DNA of 64,000 bases from Verrucomicrobiota bacterium (GCA_023426435.1 JAFAAS010000053.1:1-64000), one strand, 5' to 3'; shown: positions 18,002 through 26,376, numbered from the stretch's first letter. Notes: a model not told the origin generated them from the sequence alone. A program made the numbers and translations.

Positions 18002-20305
18002 TCAGCCGGCGAGTTTTTCGCGGAGGTGGGTCAGGCGCTGTTTGGATTCGCTGTTGCGAACAGCCATGGCGTAGGCGGCGGGTTCGCCGACGATGAAGAC
18101 CTTTTTGCGTCCGCGCGTGATGGCGGTGTAGATGAGGTTCCGCTGCAGCATCATGAAGTGGCCCTTGAGCAGCGGGATGATGACGACGGGGTATTCGCTG
18201 CCCTGGGACTTGTGGATGCTGATCGTGTAGGCGAGCGCGAGATCGTTGAACTCGGCGCGCTCGAACGTGTGGCGGTCGCCGTCGAAGTCGGCCTCGAGCG
18301 TGGCGTTTTCCGTATCCACATTTTGGATCGTGCCGATGTCGCCGTTGAAGAGGTTCTTGTCGTAGTTGTTGCGCAGCTGGATGACCTTGTCGCCGGGGCG
18401 GAACTCGCCGCCGGGACCGCGGAGGCCGCGGGCGTGGCCGTTGAGCGCGGCTTGGAGCTGAAGGTTGAGATTGGCGACGCCGGCGATGCCCTTGTGCATG
18501 GGCGCGAGGATTTGGACGTCGTTGACCGGGTGCGGCCATTTCAGCTTCTGCGGGATAAACTCGGTGCAGAGCTGGATGACCTTGCGCAGGCAGTCGTCGG
18601 CGTCGGTGGCGGTGACGAAGGTGAGATCGCTCCAGACCTGGATTTGGTCGAGATCGGTGACGGCGGGCGGGAGCGTGGGGTCGCCGGAGTTGATGGCGTG
18701 AGCGGTGGTGACGATCGCGCTCTGGTTTTGCTGGCGGAAGATGACGTTGAGGCGGGTCACCGGCAGGGCTAGTGACTCAGAGCTGGATTGTATCAGATCT
18801 TTGAGGACATTGCCGGCGCCGACGCTCGGGAGCTGGTCGGTGTCGCCGACGAGGAGAACGTGGGCGCGGGAAGGAACGGCTTGGAGGAGCGCGGAGGCGA
18901 GGCGGGTGTCGAGCATCGAAGCCTCGTCGACGATGAGGAAGTCGGTGCCGAGCGGGGCGGATTCGTTGGCGACGAAACCGCCGGCGGCGGGATCGTATTT
19001 GAGCAGGCGATGAATCGTGGACGCGAAACCGCCGGTGGTTTCGGCGAGACGTTGGGCGGCGCGGCCGGTGGGGGCGGCGAGGTGGACGCGGACCTTTTTG
19101 GCGCGGAGGATTTCGACGAGCGCGCGGAGGATGGTGGTTTTGCCGGTGCCGGGGCCGCCGGTGAGAATGGAAAGTTTGTGGGTGAGCGCGTGAGCGATGG
19201 CGGTGCGTTGGAGGGAGGCGAAGGCGAAGCCGGCTTTTTTTTCGGCCCAGTCGATGGCGGCTTCGGTTTTGATGGGCGGCAGGCCGCTGGCGACGCGGGC
19301 GAGTCGGTGGACGACGTCGGCGATCTTGCGTTCGAAGCGGTCGTTGTGGGGTAACTGCACGAGCGCTCTGCGGTCGTGCAGTTCGGTTTCGGGTTCTGGG
19401 TTCCGGGTTCCGGGTTGGGGGACGGATGTTTGGAGATTTGGGGTGTGGCGGATGAGGGACTTTTGTTCGACGAGGGCGTCGAGGCGGGCGGTGATGAAAC
19501 GGGATTCGGTTTCGAGTTGGGCGGCGGCGTGGGTGACGAGGTCGGATTCGGGGAAGGCGGTGTGGCCCTCGTCCTGGAGTGTTTCGAGGGCGAAGAGGAT
19601 GCCGGCGTCGAGGCGCGGGGCGGCGTCGTTGGCGAAGCCGAGATTGATGGCGATGCGATCGGCGGTTTTGAAACCGATGCCGTCGATTTCGCGGGCGAGC
19701 CGGTAGGGCTCGGTCGTGAGGATTTGTTTGGCGGAAGGGCCGAAGTGTTTGGCGATCTTCACGCACTGGCTCGGGGTGATGCCGTAGGTTTGGAGGAAGA
19801 TGTAGAGCTCGCGCTCGGTGCGTTTGGAGTCCCAGGCGGCCTTGATGGCGGTGGCGCGTTTGCGACCGATGCCTTCGACGTCGCGAAGTTTGCCGGATTC
19901 CTCGCTGAGGACGCGAAACGTGTCGGTGCCGAAGGCGTCGACGATTTTGTTGGCGTAAACCTTGCCGATGCCGGGAACGAGGCCGCTGCCGAGGTATTTG
20001 CGAATCCCATACACGCTGGAAGGAAGTTCGCTCTTGAAGGAGACGACCTTGAACTGGGAGCCGTGCGTGGCGTGGCGCGTCCACTCGCCGGTGAGGTGAA
20101 GCGTTTCGCCGCATTCGACGCCGGGGAGGGCGCCGACGATGGTCACGGGCTCGGGGCGTTCCGGGCGCGACGGGGGCACTGTGACAACACGCGCGTTGCG
20201 CGGGGCGTCGGGGCGGAGCTCGGCGATGGTGTAGTGGTTTTCCTCGTTGAGGAAAATGATCCGTTCGATGACTCCGGTGAGGGTGCTGGAGGCGGCGGGC
20301 GGCAC
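18002..20305 (-). CDS. recD2: RecD2-type ATP-dependent DNA helicase
   Basis: This 767-residue superfamily 1B helicase resembles RecD2, a 5'-3' helicase not bound to RecBC and thought to act in DNA repair. Helix-hairpin-helix sequences (GIGKVYANKIVDAFG, VEGIGRKRATAIKAAW) lie within about residues 90-160. Walker A GGPGTGKTT is near 385, DEAS follows in LIVDEASML, and the C-terminal SH3/UvrD-like part ends with YTISIHKSQGSEYP and YTAITRGRK. The start is a GTG. Residues about 297-308 (PQPGTRNPEPET) are encoded by a five-unit heptanucleotide array between the N-terminal and motor domains, probably an expanded linker. Confidence 0.92.
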   Translation of the reverse strand: MPPAASSTLTGVIERIIFLNEENHYTIAELRPDAPRNARVVTVPPSRPERPEPVTIVGALPGVECGETLHLTGEWTRHATHGSQFKVVSFKSELPSSVYGIRKYLGSGLVPGIGKVYANKIVDAFGTDTFRVLSEESGKLRDVEGIGRKRATAIKAAWDSKRTERELYIFLQTYGITPSQCVKIAKHFGPSAKQILTTEPYRLAREIDGIGFKTADRIAINLGFANDAAPRLDAGILFALETLQDEGHTAFPESDLVTHAAAQLETESRFITARLDALVEQKSLIRHTPNLQTSVPQPGTRNPEPETELHDRRALVQLPHNDRFERKIADVVHRLARVASGLPPIKTEAAIDWAEKKAGFAFASLQRTAIAHALTHKLSILTGGPGTGKTTILRALVEILRAKKVRVHLAAPTGRAAQRLAETTGGFASTIHRLLKYDPAAGGFVANESAPLGTDFLIVDEASMLDTRLASALLQAVPSRAHVLLVGDTDQLPSVGAGNVLKDLIQSSSESLALPVTRLNVIFRQQNQSAIVTTAHAINSGDPTLPPAVTDLDQIQVWSDLTFVTATDADDCLRKVIQLCTEFIPQKLKWPHPVNDVQILAPMHKGIAGVANLNLQLQAALNGHARGLRGPGGEFRPGDKVIQLRNNYDKNLFNGDIGTIQNVDTENATLEADFDGDRHTFERAEFNDLALAYTISIHKSQGSEYPVVIIPLLKGHFMMLQRNLIYTAITRGRKKVFIVGEPAAYAMAVRNSESKQRLTHLREKLAG
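19384..19418. repeat. Heptanucleotide array inside recD2
   Basis: Five units of a GGGTTCC-type heptamer follow each other without a gap and encode PQPGTRNPEPET in RecD2. A second, weaker run (TTTGGAG ATTTGGG) follows at about 19429-19449. Confidence 0.85.
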
Positions 20306-20366
20306 GCGTCGAGTGAAAGGGATTGGGCCGGGCGGAGCAATCCGGGCGGCGCGCCGACGGACCGGA

Positions 20367-20804
20367 TCAGCGATCGATCTTGGCGATGCGCGCGGCGTGG
20401 CGGCCGCCTTCGAATTCGGTGGCGAGCCAGACCTTCACGATGTGGAGCGCTTCGGCTTCGGTGACGGTGCGTTGGCCGAGGGAGAGGCAGTTGCCGTCGT
20501 TGTGGGAGCGGTTCCAGATCGCGAGTTGTTCGTTCCAGCACAGGCCGCAGCGGATGCCGCGGACGCGATTGGCGACGATCGCTTCGCCATTGCCGGAGCC
20601 GCCGAGAACGATGCCGCGTTCGAATTCGCCGCGGGCGACGGCTTCGGCGACGGGGCGGATGAAATCGGGGTAGTCGCACGCCGCGTCGCTGTGGGTGCCG
20701 AAGTCGCGAACCGTGTGTCCTTCCTGGAGGAGCATGGTTTTGATGGCTTCCTTGTAGGCGAAGCCGGCGTGATCGGAGCCGATGGCGATGGTGAATTTCT
20801 TCAT
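20367..20804 (-). CDS. rpiB: Ribose-5-phosphate isomerase B family protein
   Basis: This 145-residue RpiB/LacAB-family sugar-phosphate isomerase interconverts ribose-5-phosphate and ribulose-5-phosphate in the pentose phosphate pathway. The N-terminus IAIGSDHAGFAYKE holds the phosphate-binding Asp11-His12. The active-site loop reads GGSGNGE instead of the GTGIG with a catalytic Cys of E. coli RpiB. That is the arrangement known from mycobacterial-type RpiB, where a Glu acts as base. I chose the ATG at 20804; an open frame upstream adds 28 residues without family character. recD2 lies 61 bases downstream on the same strand. Confidence 0.88.
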   Translation of the reverse strand: MKKFTIAIGSDHAGFAYKEAIKTMLLQEGHTVRDFGTHSDAACDYPDFIRPVAEAVARGEFERGIVLGGSGNGEAIVANRVRGIRCGLCWNEQLAIWNRSHNDGNCLSLGQRTVTEAEALHIVKVWLATEFEGGRHAARIAKIDR

Positions 20805-20890
20805 GCTGAAGGGCTGGGCGAGAGATGAACCGGTGGAGTCAGGCGGTGTCGATGGAACGAACAGGCAGTGGAAACCACGAATGCACACGA

Positions 20891-21313
20891 ATGAACACTA
20901 ATTTTTTGAAGATCGCGGCGGTGGCGAGCGTTGTTGGCCTGGTGGCGGGTTGTTCGACGGTCGATTCGCGGGTGAAGGAGCATGAAGCGGCGTTCAACAC
21001 GTGGCCGGCGGAGGTGCAGCAAAAAGTGCGCGACAAGCAGGTGGACGTGGGGTTTACGCCGGAAATGGTGCTGGTGGCGCTGGGCGAGCCGGCGCGGAAA
21101 GTGACGCGGACGACGGCGCAAGGGCAGGGCGAAGTGTGGCTCTATGAGGACAAGAGTCCGAAGTTTTCGATCGGGTTGGGCGTCGGCAGCATGCGCGGAA
21201 ACACCGGTGTCGGCGGCGGTGTGACGGTGGGCGACAACATGTGGCGCGGCGACGAGTCGATGCGCGTGATTTTCGAAGGCGGGCAGGTGACGGCGGTGGA
21301 GCGGAGGCGCTAG
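20891..21313 (+). CDS. Predicted lipoprotein, paralogue 1
   Basis: This 140-residue protein has a lipoprotein signal ending at VAG-Cys21. The rest reads FNTWPAEVQQKVRDKQVDVGFTPEMVLVALGEPARKVTR, then a Gly-rich stretch and VIFEGGQVTAVERRR. The second half resembles the small BamE/SmpA-like fold only loosely. A protein of identical length and plan (GFTPDMVKLALGDPDRV, VVFRDGRVVSVEQER) is encoded at 22243-22665, on the far side of a HAD gene. The start at 20891 is set by the signal peptide. Function is not known; an envelope location is likely. Confidence 0.75.
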   Translation: MNTNFLKIAAVASVVGLVAGCSTVDSRVKEHEAAFNTWPAEVQQKVRDKQVDVGFTPEMVLVALGEPARKVTRTTAQGQGEVWLYEDKSPKFSIGLGVGSMRGNTGVGGGVTVGDNMWRGDESMRVIFEGGQVTAVERRR

Positions 21314-21332
21314 CGCGCGGAGCGCGCTAGCG
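21308..21332. repeat. Perfect palindrome spanning a stop codon
   Basis: CGCTAGCGCGC and GCGCGCTAGCG pair perfectly around GGA, and the TAG stop codon of the first lipoprotein lies in the left arm. It is followed directly by an inverted heptanucleotide array. Confidence 0.75.
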
Positions 21333-21333
21333 A

Positions 21334-21438
21334 AGATCCAAGGACCAAGATCCAAGCTCCAAGGAAATCTCAAACAGCGAGGAGCGGCTGGAGGTTGGCA
21401 GTTCTTTGGAGCTTGGATCTTGGAGCTTGGATCTTCTG
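21334..21438. repeat. Inverted heptanucleotide array (long hairpin)
   Basis: Five heptamers of AGATCCA/AGCTCCA type (21334-21368) face five complementary TCTTGGA/GCTTGGA heptamers (21404-21438) across a 35-base loop. It lies between the convergent lipoprotein and HAD genes and could act as a strong terminator-like hairpin. Confidence 0.85.
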
Positions 21439-21454
21439 CCGTGTGAGGCGGCGG

Positions 21455-22135
21455 TCAGCGGGTTAGCGTCTCGAGCACGGCGGCGGTGTCGCGGAGGTCT
21501 GGATACAAGGCGGTCGGCGCGTGGGCGCGGAGCTCTTCGAGGCTGTAGCGGCCGGTGGCGACGGCGAGGGTGGAGGCGCCGATGGCTTTGCCGCATTCGA
21601 TATCGTGCGGGGTGTCGCCGACGATCCAGACGCGCTCGGCGGAAAATTCGACGGAATGATGAGAGCAGGCGCGGGTGACGGCGTGGGGCCCGAGGTCGTT
21701 GCGCAGTTCGCTGTCGTCGGCGAAAGCGCCGAAGGCGAAAGGTGTCCAAAGATCGTGGTAGCGGAGTTTGAGTTCGGCGCCCGCGCGAAGGTTGCCGGTG
21801 AGAAGGCCTTGCGCGACGTCGCCGCGGGCGGCGAGGGCGGTCACGAGATCGCGGGCGCCGGGGAGAACGTGAGAGTCAGGATTATCGAGCTCGTGGGGCA
21901 GTGCGCGGAGATAACCGGCGAGGAATTGGCTGATGTTTTCCGCGGTGAGGGGGAGCGCGTATTTGGCGAGGATGTGGCGGACGATCCAGCGGTCGGTGCG
22001 GCCGGAGATTTCGATGCCGTCGAGATTGCCGTCGAGGCCGAATTCGGTGCGCAGGGCGACCACGAGGGCGCGTTCACCGGCGCCGCCGGAAAGAATGAGA
22101 GTGCCATCGATATCCCAGAGAACGAGCGTCTTCAT
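21455..22135 (-). CDS. HAD-superfamily phosphatase
   Basis: This 226-residue hydrolase has the nucleophile motif D8-I-D10-GT, a helical cap, the conserved Thr in LLTGN, and the metal-binding segment VWIVGDTPHDIECGKAIGA. This is the phosphoglycolate-phosphatase-like branch of the HAD family; the substrate cannot be read from sequence. It is transcribed against two related lipoprotein genes that flank it and shares a divergent promoter region with the right-hand one. The short gap to its left is filled by a long inverted heptamer array. Confidence 0.85.
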   Translation of the reverse strand: MKTLVLWDIDGTLILSGGAGERALVVALRTEFGLDGNLDGIEISGRTDRWIVRHILAKYALPLTAENISQFLAGYLRALPHELDNPDSHVLPGARDLVTALAARGDVAQGLLTGNLRAGAELKLRYHDLWTPFAFGAFADDSELRNDLGPHAVTRACSHHSVEFSAERVWIVGDTPHDIECGKAIGASTLAVATGRYSLEELRAHAPTALYPDLRDTAAVLETLTR

Positions 22136-22242
22136 TGGTGAAACCGTTGATGAACGCGCGTCGTCACAGGTGCGGCAAGACTGTTCCGGTTTGCGGAACG
22201 ACGCGGCGCAAATTCACTAGCAGCAGCAGACAATTTCTTTCC

Positions 22243-22665
22243 ATGAAAACGATTCTTTCGGTGGTGGCATTGATGGTGGGGATGGTGATGTTGAGCGGTT
22301 GCTCGACGCCGGAGACGCGGATCGCGAAGCAGCCGGAGCTGTTCAATGCGTTGAGTCCGGAGGAGCAGCAGTTGATTCGCGAAGGCCGGGTGGGGATGGG
22401 ATTCACGCCCGACATGGTGAAGCTCGCGCTCGGCGATCCGGATCGCGTGCGCGAGCGAGTGGATCAGAGCGGACGCAGCGAAGTGTGGTCGTATATCTCT
22501 TATGAAGGACCGGATGGGATGCTGCTGTATCGCGGTTGGTATCACCGCGGTTGGGGCAGCCCGTATTATCCTTATTACATGACGATTCCGGGACGGCGCG
22601 AACGGTCGCGGGATGAAGTCGTGTTTCGCGACGGTCGCGTGGTTTCGGTCGAGCAGGAGAGGTAA
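22243..22665 (+). CDS. Predicted lipoprotein, paralogue 2
   Basis: This 140-residue protein has a lipoprotein signal ending at LSG-Cys20. It then shares with the product of 20891-21313 the order: PELFNALSPEEQQLIREGRVGMGFTPDMV, LALGDPDRV, a variable Tyr- and Gly-rich middle (YRGWYHRGWGSPYYPYY) and VVFRDGRVVSVEQER. It is divergent from the HAD gene. The Tyr-rich segment is absent from the other copy, so the two have separated since duplication. No function can be assigned beyond an envelope lipoprotein. Confidence 0.75.
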   Translation: MKTILSVVALMVGMVMLSGCSTPETRIAKQPELFNALSPEEQQLIREGRVGMGFTPDMVKLALGDPDRVRERVDQSGRSEVWSYISYEGPDGMLLYRGWYHRGWGSPYYPYYMTIPGRRERSRDEVVFRDGRVVSVEQER

Positions 22666-22692
22666 AAACGGGCGAGTCGCTGAGGACGCGTT

Positions 22693-23547
22693 TCAACCGA
22701 TCTGACGAACGGAGACGTCGACGCGGAGTTCCTGGGTGGGCGCGCCGCGGTAGGTGCCGCTGACAGGGCGGATGTCGGAGTAGTCGCGGCCGGCGGCGAC
22801 TTTCACGTAGCGTTCGTCGGCGGGGCGATCGTGGGTCGGGTCGTAGGCGGCCCAGCCGTAGCCGGGAAGGTGGATTTCGACCCAGGCGTGGGAGGCTTCG
22901 AGCTCGTCGGGCCGGCGGTCGGGGTTAAAGAAGTAGCCGCTGACGTAGCGCGTGGGGTGTCCGGCGAGGCGGCACAGGCCGATCATCACGTGGGCGAAAT
23001 CCTGGCAGACCCCGGTGCGGAGCCGGAGGGCTTCGATGGCGGTCGTGTGCACGCCGGTGGTGCGAGGTTTGTAGCTGAAAGTTTGATACACGTGGCGGCC
23101 GAGGAGGCAGGCTTGCGTCCAGGAATCGTCCGACGCGTGCGCGGCGAGGAATTGTTGCAACTCGTAGCGGAGCTCGACGCCGAACGGGACGTAGGGGGAG
23201 TCGACGAGGTATTCGGCGACCAGTTCGTCTTCGGCGGAGATGCCGTGATGCCGCGGAAGCGGGACGACGGGGATGGGGCGACGTTGGGCGGCGGGGGTGG
23301 TCTCGACCTCGGATTGGGCTTCGATGACGAGGTGGTCGTGAGCGTTGGCGAGGTCGAAGTAGTGCACGCGATTGCCGTAGTAATCGAGATAGTCGCGCAG
23401 ATCCGGGGCGGCCGGGGTGAGATTGAGGGCGAAACGGCGGGTGGTTTGATCGGCGTCATCGACGGGGCGGAGTCGGACCTCGTTGGAGCTGTCGCGAACC
23501 GGGCCGGCGTAGATGAAGGTGGTGCGGTGGAGGACGTGGAGCAGCAT
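22693..23547 (-). CDS. Transglutaminase-like cysteine peptidase-fold protein
   Basis: This 284-residue protein has an N-terminal beta domain (LHVLHRTTFIYAGPVRDSSN) and a transglutaminase-like core with Cys181 (RTGVCQDFAHV), His220 (SHAWVE) and Asp236 (AYDPTHD). Family members are usually proteases or amidases rather than cross-linkers. It is the last gene of a trio with a circularly permuted ATP-grasp protein and an alpha-E protein, an association known across many bacteria and predicted to make and process a peptide or amide product. The start at 23547 matches the family's usual N-terminus. Confidence 0.9.
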   Translation of the reverse strand: MLLHVLHRTTFIYAGPVRDSSNEVRLRPVDDADQTTRRFALNLTPAAPDLRDYLDYYGNRVHYFDLANAHDHLVIEAQSEVETTPAAQRRPIPVVPLPRHHGISAEDELVAEYLVDSPYVPFGVELRYELQQFLAAHASDDSWTQACLLGRHVYQTFSYKPRTTGVHTTAIEALRLRTGVCQDFAHVMIGLCRLAGHPTRYVSGYFFNPDRRPDELEASHAWVEIHLPGYGWAAYDPTHDRPADERYVKVAAGRDYSDIRPVSGTYRGAPTQELRVDVSVRQIG

Positions 23548-23618
23548 GGGAGGCGGCGAGGCCGCCGGAAAAAAGCAGGCAGCCGGAGGGCGGAGGCGAA
23601 GGCAAGCGCCGGGCGCGG

Positions 23619-24653
23619 TCAGGCGGAGAGCGCGGACGTTTGCTGCTGCTGTTGTTGTTGCTGCTGTTGCTGCTGGTCGTCGGCGAGGGCTTCTGCGGGA
23701 TAAAACATGGTGGTTTGGACGACCTCGTCGCCGATGCGATCGAGGCATTTCTGAAGGTCGAGGAGGAATTCGTGCAGGCCTTTCTCGAGGACATCGCCGA
23801 TGGTGAGCGATTGAAGGTCGGCGAGGAGCCGGCGGGACGTGCGGGCGGCGGTGGTGCGGATGCGCGGGCCGTTGTCGCCGAGGATGCGGCGGAGAAGTTC
23901 GTCGAGTTGGGAGACGCAGTAAGTGAGTGAGCGAGGAAAGGCGTCGGAGAAGATGAGGAACTCGGCGACCTTCCACGGAAGGATCTCGTGAACGTAGAAA
24001 CGGCGGTAGGCTTCGAGGGCGCTGGCCGAGCGGAGGACGGCGTGCCATTGCGCGGTGTCGATGGCGCCGCCGACGTCTTTGGCGCTCGGGAGGAGGATGT
24101 GATATTTCACATCGAGGATGCGCGTGGTCATGTCGGCGCGTTCGATGAATTTGCCGAATTCGATGAACTCCCAGCCCTCGTTGCGCGGGTAGGTGGAGCT
24201 GGTGAGGCCCTGGAAGAGGTGGGAGTGGCGCTTGATGTGTTCGAAGAAGTCCTGGGGTCCGTCTTCCCAGACATCGGTGGAGTCGCGATTTTTGAGGAAG
24301 AGGTAGAGCTCGTTGATGGTTTCCCACATCTCGAGCGAGATCTGGTCGCGGATCATGCGGGCGTTTTCGCGGGCGGCGTAGATGCAGGCCAGGATGGAGC
24401 TCGGGTTGCGGAGATCGAAGGCGAAGAAGGCGGTGACGGTCTGGTTGTTGGCGGCGGGATAGAGGGAAGAGAAGAGATCCTCGCTGCCCGAGCTGGCGAT
24501 GATGGAGCCCCAGTGGTCCTTGAGGGCGCCGTCCTGGATGTCCTGAAAGTCGAGGAGGAACTGCAGATTCACCTCGAGCAGACGCGTGATGTTTTCGGCG
24601 CGTTCGATGTATCGGGACATCCAATACAAGGAGTGCGCGACGCGGGAGAGCAT
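23619..24653 (-). CDS. Alpha-E domain protein (DUF403)
   Basis: This mainly helical protein of 344 residues belongs to the alpha-E family, found next to circularly permuted ATP-grasp and transglutaminase-like genes. The family signature MLSRVAHSLYWMSRYIERAENITRLL starts at the ATG at 24653; a GTG at 24692 would add 13 residues that do not belong to the family, so I prefer the ATG. The protein ends in a run of about a dozen Gln residues encoded by CAG/CAA repeats (about 23640-23678), followed by TSALSA. The Gln tail is likely variable in length. Biochemical activity is not established for the family. Confidence 0.88.
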   Translation of the reverse strand: MLSRVAHSLYWMSRYIERAENITRLLEVNLQFLLDFQDIQDGALKDHWGSIIASSGSEDLFSSLYPAANNQTVTAFFAFDLRNPSSILACIYAARENARMIRDQISLEMWETINELYLFLKNRDSTDVWEDGPQDFFEHIKRHSHLFQGLTSSTYPRNEGWEFIEFGKFIERADMTTRILDVKYHILLPSAKDVGGAIDTAQWHAVLRSASALEAYRRFYVHEILPWKVAEFLIFSDAFPRSLTYCVSQLDELLRRILGDNGPRIRTTAARTSRRLLADLQSLTIGDVLEKGLHEFLLDLQKCLDRIGDEVVQTTMFYPAEALADDQQQQQQQQQQQQTSALSA

Positions 24654-24696
24654 CACGGTGGCTTGCGGACGAGTGATCGGGACGGAAGGCACGGAG

Positions 24697-24742
24697 GATT
24701 TTCGGAGGATTTTCGAATTTGGATTTTCGATTTTCGATTCGA
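24697..24742. repeat. Heptanucleotide array between ATP-grasp and alpha-E genes
   Basis: GATTTTC, GAATTTG, GATTTTC, GATTTTC and GATTCGA follow one another at 24708-24742, preceded by another GATTTTC at 24697. It fills most of the 114-base gap upstream of the alpha-E start. Confidence 0.8.
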
Positions 24743-24767
24743 AGGCAGGCGGACGCGGGTGGGAGGT

Positions 24768-26213
24768 TTACTCGTTCTTTTGGAGGACCCACGTGTCTTT
24801 GGAGCCGCCGCCTTGGGAGGAGTTGACGACGAGGGAACCCTTGCGGAGGGCGACGCGGGTGAGGCCGCCGGGAGCGACGGTGATTTTTTCGCCGTAGAGG
24901 ATGTAGGGGCGAAGGTCGATGTGGCGGCCCTCGAGGCGGCCGTCGCACCATGTCGGCGAACGGGAGAGGCTGATTGGATCCTGGGCGATGAAGTCACGCG
25001 GGTGGGCGGCGACCTTGCGGCGGAAGTCGTCGCATTCGGCTTTGGTGGCGGCGGGTCCGATGAGCATGCCGTAGCCGCCGGCTTCGTTGGCGGCTTTGAC
25101 GACGAGCTTGGGAATGTTTTCGAGAATGAACTTCCGGTCGGCGGGTTCGGACGGGAGGTAGGTGTTTACGTTGGGCAGGATGGGATCCTGATCGAGGTAG
25201 TATTTGATGAGCTTGGGGACGTAGGCGTAGATGACCTTGTCGTCGGCGACGCCGGTGCCGATGGCGTTGGCGAGGGCGACGTGGCCGGAGCGGTAGGCGT
25301 TGACGAGGCCGGGAACGCCCAGAATGGAATCGGGACGAAAAACGGTGGGATCGAGAAAGTCGTCGTCGATTCGGCGATAAATCACGTCGACGGGAACGAG
25401 CCCGGCGGTGGTGCGCATGAAGACGCGCGAATCGCGCACGAGAAGATCGCGTCCCTCGACGATGGGGATGCCCATTTGCCGGGCGAGGAACGTGTGTTCG
25501 AAGTAGGCGCTGTTGTAGACGCCGGGAGTGAGCAGGACGACGTTGGGACGGTCGCGGCGGGCGGGGGCGACGTGAAGGAGGGATTTGAGGAGGGCATCGG
25601 GATAGGTTTCGACGGGGCGAACGCGGTAGCTGTTGAACAGCTGGGGAAACGCGCGGCGCATGGCGGCGCGATTTTCGATCATGTAGGACGCGCCGGACGG
25701 GCAGCGGAGATTGTCTTCGAGGACGAGGTAACGGCCGTCTTTGTCGCGGATCAGATCGGTGCCGCAGATGTGGATGTAGATGCCGCCGGGAACGTCGAAG
25801 TTCATGAATTCGCGGCGAAAGTGTTTTGCGCCGAGAACGAGCGCGGCCGGGACGATGCGGTCGCGGAGAATCTTCTGCTCGTGATAAATATCGTGGAGAA
25901 AGAGATTCAGCGCGGTGATGCGTTGGGCGAGGCCGGCCTCGAGTTTCGTCCACTCGGAGGCGGGGATGATGCGCGGGATGAGATCGAACGGGAAAATGCG
26001 CTCGGTGCCCTCGCCGTCGCCGTAAACGGTGAACGTGACGCCGCGGCTGAGGAAGGCGAGGTCGACGGCGGCGCGGCGCTGGTTGAATTCGGTTTCGGGC
26101 AGCGTGCTCAGCCGCTGGGTGAGGCGGCGGTAGTGCGGCCGGACGTCGCCGCCGGGGGCGAGCATTTCATCGAAAAAATTTCCGGCGTCGTAGGTGGAGC
26201 TGAAGATGGACAC
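24768..26213 (-). CDS. Circularly permuted ATP-grasp type 2 protein (DUF404/DUF407)
   Basis: This 481-residue protein is a predicted peptide or amide ligase. Recognisable family segments are FFDEMLAPGGDVRPHYRRL at the start, RIIPASEWTKLEAGLAQRITALNLFLHDIYH, LVLEDNLRCPSGASYMIENR (ATP-grasp acidic motif), and the C-terminal VAPGGLTRVALRKGSLVVNSSQGGGSKDTWVL. The start appears to be a GTG. It heads the trio with the alpha-E and transglutaminase-like genes. An AT-rich palindrome lies 96 bases upstream. The substrate is unknown; comparative studies propose amino-acid or glutathione-like ligase roles for the family. Confidence 0.9.
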   Translation of the reverse strand: MSIFSSTYDAGNFFDEMLAPGGDVRPHYRRLTQRLSTLPETEFNQRRAAVDLAFLSRGVTFTVYGDGEGTERIFPFDLIPRIIPASEWTKLEAGLAQRITALNLFLHDIYHEQKILRDRIVPAALVLGAKHFRREFMNFDVPGGIYIHICGTDLIRDKDGRYLVLEDNLRCPSGASYMIENRAAMRRAFPQLFNSYRVRPVETYPDALLKSLLHVAPARRDRPNVVLLTPGVYNSAYFEHTFLARQMGIPIVEGRDLLVRDSRVFMRTTAGLVPVDVIYRRIDDDFLDPTVFRPDSILGVPGLVNAYRSGHVALANAIGTGVADDKVIYAYVPKLIKYYLDQDPILPNVNTYLPSEPADRKFILENIPKLVVKAANEAGGYGMLIGPAATKAECDDFRRKVAAHPRDFIAQDPISLSRSPTWCDGRLEGRHIDLRPYILYGEKITVAPGGLTRVALRKGSLVVNSSQGGGSKDTWVLQKNE

Positions 26214-26308
26214 GAGAGGCGATCGCTGGCGGGTGAGCGACGCGGATTTAGCAGGACTCTTGCCAGCGGGCGCGCGGTCGGGGAAACGCGCGAAGGGCGA
26301 AGGGAAGT

Positions 26309-26325
26309 ATCATACATTATATGAC
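26309..26325. promoter_or_regulatory. AT-rich 17-base palindrome, copy 3
   Basis: On the minus strand it reads GTCATATAATGTATGAT, 96 bases upstream of the ATP-grasp start. The surrounding GGGAAGT and ACT also match copy 5 at 59413, so those two copies share about 26 bases. Confidence 0.65.
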
Positions 26326-26376
26326 ACTAGAGGGAGGCGTATCCGTTTGGTTGCTACGCGGGGGAAGGCGCGCGAT

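Noticed and set aside
22693..24951. A 752-residue reading of the transglutaminase frame extending through the alpha-E gene
   Set aside because: Only residues from Met at 23547 match the family; the upstream part is low-complexity Arg/Pro sequence out of frame with alpha-E.
23988..26324. A 778-codon open frame antisense to the ATP-grasp and alpha-E genes
   Set aside because: It spans two well-supported genes and an intergenic repeat array, so it is a shadow of GC-rich codon use.
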